From Trebonia sp036501515 (GTDB taxonomy: Bacteria > Actinomycetota > Actinomycetes > Streptosporangiales > Streptosporangiaceae): a DNA stretch of 64,000 nt. The notes below the pieces were generated by a model, which saw nothing but the letters and a program-made list of their open reading frames with translations, had not been told where the DNA came from and ran no database searches. The translations under genes were made by a program, and so were the position numbers. Positions 59,075 to 64,000 of this stretch are shown piece by piece. Each line of letters begins with the position of its first letter. Position 1 is the first letter of the stretch. The DNA lies in NCBI GenBank assembly GCA_036501515.1, contig DASYAD010000040.1, forward strand, positions 1 to 64,000, read 5' to 3'.

Positions 59075-60887
59075 ATGCGGCCTCCGAGAGGGCGTAGACG
59101 ACGATGTTCCCGCTGTCGTAGACCCGGGTCATGCCGTTGACGGCGTTGAACTTGGTCATGTAGGCCCGCGGAATGGGGCTCGGGCAGGTGTTCGCCTCGG
59201 CGAACAGGCTGCCGTCGGGTGCCCGCTGCTCGGTGGTCCGCAGGTCGACGACCAGGTACTGGACCTGCTGCTGCCGGGCGATCAGGGCGTCGGCCAGGTT
59301 CCAGGTGGCGCCGCAGAACAGCACCGCCTCGTTCACCGGGTTCTGCCCGCCGAGGGTGCCGATCAGCAGGTTGTTGGTGTAGTCGCCGGCGAACCGCTGG
59401 CCTGGCGGCAGCATTTCCGCGGCCCAGCTGGCGGCGGCGAGCGACTCGGCGTTGATGCCGCTCTCGAACCCGTCGACCACGTAACTGCCAGGCAGCCGCT
59501 CCCACCAGGGCGGCCAGCCCATGGAGATGCCGCCGGCGACGAGGACCACCGCGGCGGCGGCGCCGGCCACGATCCTGCGCGGCGTCAGCGGCGCGGCGGT
59601 GACGGCGACCGCGAGCGTGTAGCCGACGGGGATGTAGACGAACGTGAGCAGCCGTCCGGCCAGCTCGCTGCCGTCGGCGGTGACGAACGGCAGCGCGACG
59701 CACGGGTAGTAGGCGGCCGCGCCCGCGCCGAGGGCGAGCGCCCAGCTGCTGCCGCGCTGTGTCCGCCAGATCTGGCGCCAGCCGAACGGGATGACGATCA
59801 TGATCAGCAGCGCCACCGCGATGCTGGCGACCCGGTCGCCCGTGGGCGTGGGCAGCGCGGCGGGGCCTGCCTGGGTGTGGTGCCCGGATAGCGCGGACCT
59901 GATGCCGTCGGTGAGCTGGGTGACCGCGGGCGACAGGTAGCTGACCGTGCCAGGGACGACCAGCCAGGTCCACAGCACGACGATCGCGGCCGCGCCGACG
60001 GCGAAGCAGGCGGGGACCGCGAAGGAGGCGGGGACCGCGAAGCGCCGTTTCGTGCGGCGAACGCCCTTGTCTTTGGCGAACAGCGCCGCGACCGCGATCA
60101 GCACCGCCATCCCGACCAGGACGTAGCTGGTCACGTGGTGGGTGACGGCGGTGGCGGCGGCGAAGACGGCCGCTAGCAGCCAGGCGCCCGTCTGCCTGGC
60201 CCGGCTCGCACCCGGCTGGCCGGCGTAGCGAAGCGCCAGCAGCGCCAGCGCGAAGAAGGCCAGGGCGAGCGTCTGGTAGCCGAAGATCGCGTCGAATACC
60301 TGGTAGTGCGGGCTGGTCGCGTAGACCGCGACGGCGGCGAGACCGATCTTCGTGCTGCCGCTGACCTGTCGGAACAGGAGGTAGAGGGCGGTGGTGAACA
60401 CCAGGTGGGCGAGCCCGGCCACGATCAGCCCGGCCGGGAACACGCCAAGGCCCGTGAGGTCGGTCAGGGCGCTGGTGGCGACCTCGATGCCCGGGTAGCC
60501 GGGGCTGACCGGCAGCGCGAGGTTGACGCCGAACAGGTGATGGGTGCTCTGCAGGGTGGCCAGCGTGCGCAGGTGCAGGAACTCGTCGGAGAACTGGAAC
60601 GCGGCCGGGCTGTACAGGTACTTGGCCAGGTAGGTGGCCAGCCCGAGGGCGACCGCGAGCCAGGCGGTGGGGACTTCGGCTGGCCCGTTGACCGGCACTT
60701 TCCTGCCGAGCACGAGCGCCGCGGGGCCGGCGAAGATAAGCGCCTCGCCCAGCCAGTAGAGGGCTACGGCGATGTCGTGGGCGCCGCCGCCAAGGCCGGT
60801 CCGGCCCATGGCGTAGGCCGCCGAGACGGCAAGCACCCCGGCGGCCATGACCGCGAGCGCGGCAGCCGTCTTATTCGCATAGGTCAT
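59064..60887 (-). CDS. Polytopic membrane protein, probable GT-C type glycosyltransferase or polymerase
   Basis: A 607-aa protein with about twelve helices. An acidic motif soon after the early helices (FQFSDEFLHLRTLATL, about residues 88-103) resembles the DE/DD loop of GT-C enzymes; NLALPVSPGYPGIEVATSALT and VTHHVTSYVLVGMAVL follow. The last 150 residues are extracytoplasmic (AEMLPPGQRFAGDYTNNLLIG). The genome position between a flippase and a lipoprotein hydrolase suggests polymerisation or extracellular modification of a lipid-linked sugar. The start at 60887 overlaps the fusion gene (ATGA). Confidence 0.8.
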   Translation of the reverse strand: MTYANKTAAALAVMAAGVLAVSAAYAMGRTGLGGGAHDIAVALYWLGEALIFAGPAALVLGRKVPVNGPAEVPTAWLAVALGLATYLAKYLYSPAAFQFSDEFLHLRTLATLQSTHHLFGVNLALPVSPGYPGIEVATSALTDLTGLGVFPAGLIVAGLAHLVFTTALYLLFRQVSGSTKIGLAAVAVYATSPHYQVFDAIFGYQTLALAFFALALLALRYAGQPGASRARQTGAWLLAAVFAAATAVTHHVTSYVLVGMAVLIAVAALFAKDKGVRRTKRRFAVPASFAVPACFAVGAAAIVVLWTWLVVPGTVSYLSPAVTQLTDGIRSALSGHHTQAGPAALPTPTGDRVASIAVALLIMIVIPFGWRQIWRTQRGSSWALALGAGAAAYYPCVALPFVTADGSELAGRLLTFVYIPVGYTLAVAVTAAPLTPRRIVAGAAAAVVLVAGGISMGWPPWWERLPGSYVVDGFESGINAESLAAASWAAEMLPPGQRFAGDYTNNLLIGTLGGQNPVNEAVLFCGATWNLADALIARQQQVQYLVVDLRTTEQRAPDGSLFAEANTCPSPIPRAYMTKFNAVNGMTRVYDSGNIVVYALSEAAYAP

Positions 60888-63208
60888 CTCCGCGCGTAAA
60901 CCCCCGTGCACGCGTGGTCGTCCAGCGCGTCCGGCCCCCGCCCGATCCGCTGGTCGAGACTGTCGAAAAGCCCTGCGTCCTGTTCCAGGTCAAGCTTGCG
61001 CGCCCAGTGCGCGCCGCTGGCCAGCATCTGGCCGAGGTCCTCGGTGCCGAGTGTCCTCGGGTGGTTGTACTTGGAGCCCGTCCAGTCGATGTACCGCGCT
61101 GAGTCGGTGTTGAAGCGGAACCGGCCTGAATTGACCAGGACGGACTGCAGGAACACCTCCTCCGGCGCCAGGACCGTGCGGAAATAGGCGATTACGTCGG
61201 GGTTCGCCCGGGCGTAGTCCCTGGCGTAGCGGGCGGCGTCCGCCCGCAGCGTGCAGAAGAACGAGCCGCCGTAAGCGGGGAAGTCCGGGCCGAACGCGGT
61301 GCGGCGGCGCCTGATGCCGACCGAGGCGTAGGCGGTGCTCACCCGGATCCACGGCTGCACCAGGTTGACGGCGGCCAGCGGGTGCAGCAGCCGCCGCTTG
61401 GCCTCGGTCGGCTGGCCGAGCCGCCAGTGCCGGTAGTCGTAGCGCATCGACGCGTCGAACGGCGCGCACGGCGAGTACCCGGGCGTGCCCTGGTCGGAGC
61501 CGTCGGGCAGGCGGCCGGGGAAGACGGGGCTGTACTGCAGGTAGCCGTCGGCGCCTGACGCGGCGAGGGTGTCCTCGATCTGCGCGACCGGCCGCAGCGG
61601 GTAGTCCTGGCCGGTGAGGTTTTCCAGCCAGTCGTAGTCGATGCCGTTGTCGTCAAGCCAGTCGACGGCGGCCAGGTACCGGTCCAGGTGCGAGAAGTCG
61701 CCGTAGCCGCCGGTCTCCGACAGCACCTGGACGTGGCCGAGTGCCTGGAGTGCGGACTCGTCGAGCGGCTGGCTGCTGGCGTCGTGGCTGATCAGCACCA
61801 GGGCGCCGGGGCTGCCGGCGGTGATGAGGCTGACCAGGCGGACGAGCTGGGCCGGGCGGCTGTGGGTCTGCAGGTAGTAGACGACGCGTGTCTTGCGCGG
61901 CGGGGATTGGGGTGCGGGCTCGCTCTCGGCGGGCTTGGCCTGGGCGGGCGCGGGGTCTTGTGCCCGCAGTGCCCGGCGCAGTGCGGGCACGGTGTACAGG
62001 CCCTCCGCGGTCATCACCGCGAGCAGCGCCACCGACACGCCGAGCAGGCCGCCCGCCAGCGCGCCGGCCACGATCGCGGCCAGCCGGATGGCGCAGGTCA
62101 CGGTGCCGAAGACGGCCGCCCGGGTGATCTCGGCGGAGATGCGGAGCAGTGCGACGTAGTGGTTCTTGAGCACCGAGCCGAAGTAGCCGACGACCATGAG
62201 CTGCAGCGACAGGGTGGCTCTGGCCGCGTACTGCGGACCGAACACGTGCAGCAGCGGCCGCGCCGCCACGATGACAAGCGGCACGCCGACCAGCCCGCCG
62301 AGCAGGCAGACCCGCAGGGTCAGGCGCAGCTTGGCGGCTAGCCCGGCCGGGTCGGCCGCGTTGGCGGCGTAGAGCGCGGTAGAGAAGTGGAACGACAGCA
62401 TGACAACGACGGTCATTACCGTGGAGGCGACGTAGAACGCGCCGCCTTCTTCCGCCCCGAGCAGGCCGGTGACCAGGATCGGCGCCAGCAGCACGGGCGC
62501 CTGGAGCGCGTTGTTGAGCCAGGTGTTGCGTGCGCTGGCCCGGCCGATCTCGCGCAGCGCCGCCCACTGCGGCCTTGACACCAGCCGCACGCCGCGCAGC
62601 CGCAGCAGCACCGCCGCGACGGCCAGCGACAGCGCGGTCCCGCACACCCACGCCGTCAGGATCGAGGTGCCGAACTGGTCGTGCCACACGACGCTGAGGC
62701 CGGCCAGCACGGCCAGCTTGGTAACGGCGAACGCGCAGTTGCGCCAGAGCTGCGGCGCGCCGCCGACCAGCCCGAGAAGTGCCTCGTCGAGGACCAGGCC
62801 CGCGCCGGTCAGAGCCGAGCCGCCGATGAACACCAGCGCCTCGGGGCCGGTGTGCAGGTAGGGGGCGAAGCCACCGCCGACGGCCACCGCGGCCAGCCAC
62901 AGGGCGGCCCCGAGCAGCGCGCTGACCAGCGCCGCGGCCAGCAGGGCGGCGGCCAGCAGTCCGTCGCTGCGGTGGGTCCTGCGGGCCAGGTGCGGTATCA
63001 GCGTGGTGTTGAGCCCGGCCATGCCGAAGGTGCCGATGAGCGTCATCGCCGAGACCGCGGCCGAGCCGTTGCCCACGGCCGCGAGGGACTCGCGGTGCGC
63101 GGCCAGCCACCAGTAGGCCACGCCGAGGACGGAGGTGACCCCGGTCGCCGCGACCAGCGAGATGACGGTGCCGAGCAGGGGCCGGTGCCCCTTGTCGATG
63201 GCCGTCAC
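60884..63208 (-). CDS. Fusion of MOP/Wzx-like flippase and GT14 glycosyltransferase
   Basis: A 774-aa protein. Residues ~10-430 have about twelve to fourteen helices in the polysaccharide flippase pattern (GTVISLVAATGVTSVLGVAYWWLAA, MTLIGTFGMAGLNTTLIPHLAR, MLSFHFSTALYAANAADP, LQLMVVGYFGSVLKNHYVALLRIS). After a Pro/Ala/Glu linker (~430-455), residues ~456-774 are a complete Core-2/I-branching GT14 domain (RVVYYLQTHSRPAQLVRL, GGYGDFSHLDRY, LENLTGQDYPLRP, LAPEEVFLQSVLVNSG). GTG 63208 overlaps the GT2 gene. The fusion would couple sugar addition with flipping of the lipid-linked sugar. Confidence 0.9.
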   Translation of the reverse strand: MTAIDKGHRPLLGTVISLVAATGVTSVLGVAYWWLAAHRESLAAVGNGSAAVSAMTLIGTFGMAGLNTTLIPHLARRTHRSDGLLAAALLAAALVSALLGAALWLAAVAVGGGFAPYLHTGPEALVFIGGSALTGAGLVLDEALLGLVGGAPQLWRNCAFAVTKLAVLAGLSVVWHDQFGTSILTAWVCGTALSLAVAAVLLRLRGVRLVSRPQWAALREIGRASARNTWLNNALQAPVLLAPILVTGLLGAEEGGAFYVASTVMTVVVMLSFHFSTALYAANAADPAGLAAKLRLTLRVCLLGGLVGVPLVIVAARPLLHVFGPQYAARATLSLQLMVVGYFGSVLKNHYVALLRISAEITRAAVFGTVTCAIRLAAIVAGALAGGLLGVSVALLAVMTAEGLYTVPALRRALRAQDPAPAQAKPAESEPAPQSPPRKTRVVYYLQTHSRPAQLVRLVSLITAGSPGALVLISHDASSQPLDESALQALGHVQVLSETGGYGDFSHLDRYLAAVDWLDDNGIDYDWLENLTGQDYPLRPVAQIEDTLAASGADGYLQYSPVFPGRLPDGSDQGTPGYSPCAPFDASMRYDYRHWRLGQPTEAKRRLLHPLAAVNLVQPWIRVSTAYASVGIRRRRTAFGPDFPAYGGSFFCTLRADAARYARDYARANPDVIAYFRTVLAPEEVFLQSVLVNSGRFRFNTDSARYIDWTGSKYNHPRTLGTEDLGQMLASGAHWARKLDLEQDAGLFDSLDQRIGRGPDALDDHACTGVYARR

Positions 63209-64000
63209 GCGAGTTCTCCCTTGAGCTTGGCCTGCAGGCGGCGGCTGCGCAGGTAGCGGGCGGGGCCGGCCAGCATGCCGGAGCGCGAGGCCCGGCGCAG
63301 GCTGGCGGGGTAGTCGGCCGACATCGTCGCCGTCCGCACCGAGTCGCCGCCGCCCAGGTCGCGCAGCGCCCGCGGTGCGAGCCTGGCCAGCGTGGCCAGC
63401 CGCCGCGGGTCGCGGAGCACGGCGCGGGTGTAGAAGGCCGTGAGCCCGGAGCCGTAGCCGTTGAGCTGCGCCTCCATCTCGGGCAAGGTCTGCCGGTGCT
63501 GATGCCACATGACCGCGCCCGGCCAGTAGACGAACGTGCCGCCGGCCAGCATCACGTCGGCGATCGCGGCGGTGTCCTCGCCGGCCATGGCCGGCGTGCC
63601 CGCGCCGAGTGCCACGTCGAAGCCGCCGATGCCGGTCAGCGCGGCCCGGTCGAACGCCATGGACGCGCCGACGCCGAACGCGGGCAGCGGGTACAGCGGG
63701 TGCTGGCGGGCGTGCGACGCCTGGTCGAAGACGGCGTGGCTGAAGCCGCGCCCCTTGCTGTGCCCGCCGAACTCCTCGTAGAGCCGCTGAGCGGGGGTTT
63801 CCAGTGCGGCAGGCAGCACCAGGCCGCTGACGCCCGCGACGCGCTGGCCGAGGGCGAACCCGCGGGCGAGCTCGGCCAGCCAGTGCCGGTCGGGGTGCTC
63901 GTCGTCGTCGAGGTAGGCGACGACCGCGCCGGACGCCGCGGCCAGCCCGGTGTTCCGCGCCCAGGACAGGCCGGGGCGGGGCTCGACGACCCGGCGCAGC
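63205..64000 (-). CDS. Family 2 glycosyltransferase, N-terminus beyond window
   Basis: About 264 C-terminal residues of a GT2 enzyme; the start lies past 64000. The readable part begins with LSWARNTGLAAASGAVVAYLDDDEHPDRHWL (DDDE metal motif), followed by FGVGASMAFDRAALTGIGGFDVALGAGT and AGEDTAAIADVMLAGGTFVYWPGAVMWHQHRQ, the acceptor motif. It resembles GT2 enzymes in capsule and teichoic-acid-like clusters. It is the first gene seen of the polysaccharide operon and overlaps the flippase fusion by 4 nt. Confidence 0.9.
   Translation of the reverse strand, partial: LRRVVEPRPGLSWARNTGLAAASGAVVAYLDDDEHPDRHWLAELARGFALGQRVAGVSGLVLPAALETPAQRLYEEFGGHSKGRGFSHAVFDQASHARQHPLYPLPAFGVGASMAFDRAALTGIGGFDVALGAGTPAMAGEDTAAIADVMLAGGTFVYWPGAVMWHQHRQTLPEMEAQLNGYGSGLTAFYTRAVLRDPRRLATLARLAPRALRDLGGGDSVRTATMSADYPASLRRASRSGMLAGPARYLRSRRLQAKLKGELA

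Overview
The window is very GC-rich (roughly 70%+), with strong G/C preference at third codon positions, frequent GTG/TTG starts, many 1-14 nt gene overlaps, a PQQ-propeller Ser/Thr kinase, an NmtR-type metal sensor and an aerobic cobalamin pathway. This fits a free-living filamentous-type actinomycete chromosome; I cannot name the genus. No rRNA, tRNA, CRISPR array, insertion sequence or phage gene was seen.

Layout. 0-4 kb: a flavin monooxygenase/acyl-CoA dehydrogenase-type gene (cut by the window start) divergent from a GntR regulator across two near-palindromic operators, a decayed amidohydrolase and an MMPL exporter. 4-9 kb: kinase/PQQ receptor, DUF1275 and other membrane proteins, and a cupin with a perfect palindromic operator. 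9-12 kb: a tightly overlapped four-gene operon (acyl-CoA dehydrogenase-like, PIG-L deacetylase, NodS-like methyltransferase, GT2) that looks like a small uncharacterised glycan or metabolite pathway. 12-20 kb: tandemly duplicated 55-aa hydrophobic stress peptide, Rho-N-like protein, STAS anti-anti-sigma factor, serine hydrolase, chitinase fragment, two-component system, LtrA.

20-46 kb is the centre of the window: an aerobic (late cobalt insertion) cobalamin region spread over several transcription units in both orientations. It holds chlID-cobO-cobB (minus, behind a cobalamin riboswitch), cobL-cobM (plus), cobF (minus), cobK (plus, coupled to an aldo/keto reductase), cobG-cobH-cobIJ (minus), cobN (plus, behind a second, compact cobalamin riboswitch) and cobD (minus, in an operon with a permease and a TPP enzyme). 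Beside cobN lie a P1B-4 metal ATPase and its probable regulator NmtR, which carries the complete Ni/Co ligand set. Cobalt export and cobalt use are therefore encoded side by side. cobA, cobS/T, cobQ, cobP/U and cobC are not in the window; the ChlI/ChlD-like fusion probably stands in for CobS/CobT.

47-56 kb: NTF2-like protein, a secreted S53 (sedolisin) protease behind a duplicated promoter-like region, an intergenic 12-copy heptanucleotide repeat, a binding-protein-like protein, a DinB/TIGR03086-like protein, AraC and HIT proteins, and an uncharacterised zinc-ribbon/Gly-rich gene pair. 56-64 kb: a surface polysaccharide operon on the minus strand with GT2 (cut by the window end), a flippase-GT14 fusion, a polytopic membrane protein, a small membrane protein and a GH26 lipoprotein, followed by a stand-alone GT14 paralogue.

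A recurring feature is short tandem repeats. In coding regions the units are 6, 9, 15, 18 or 21 bp, in frame, and sit in linkers or termini (cobN, chlID, cobIJ, cobG, nmtR, the P-type ATPase, ltrA). Between genes they are 7, 14, 17, 19, ~20 and 45 bp units, several of which start at or overlap stop codons.
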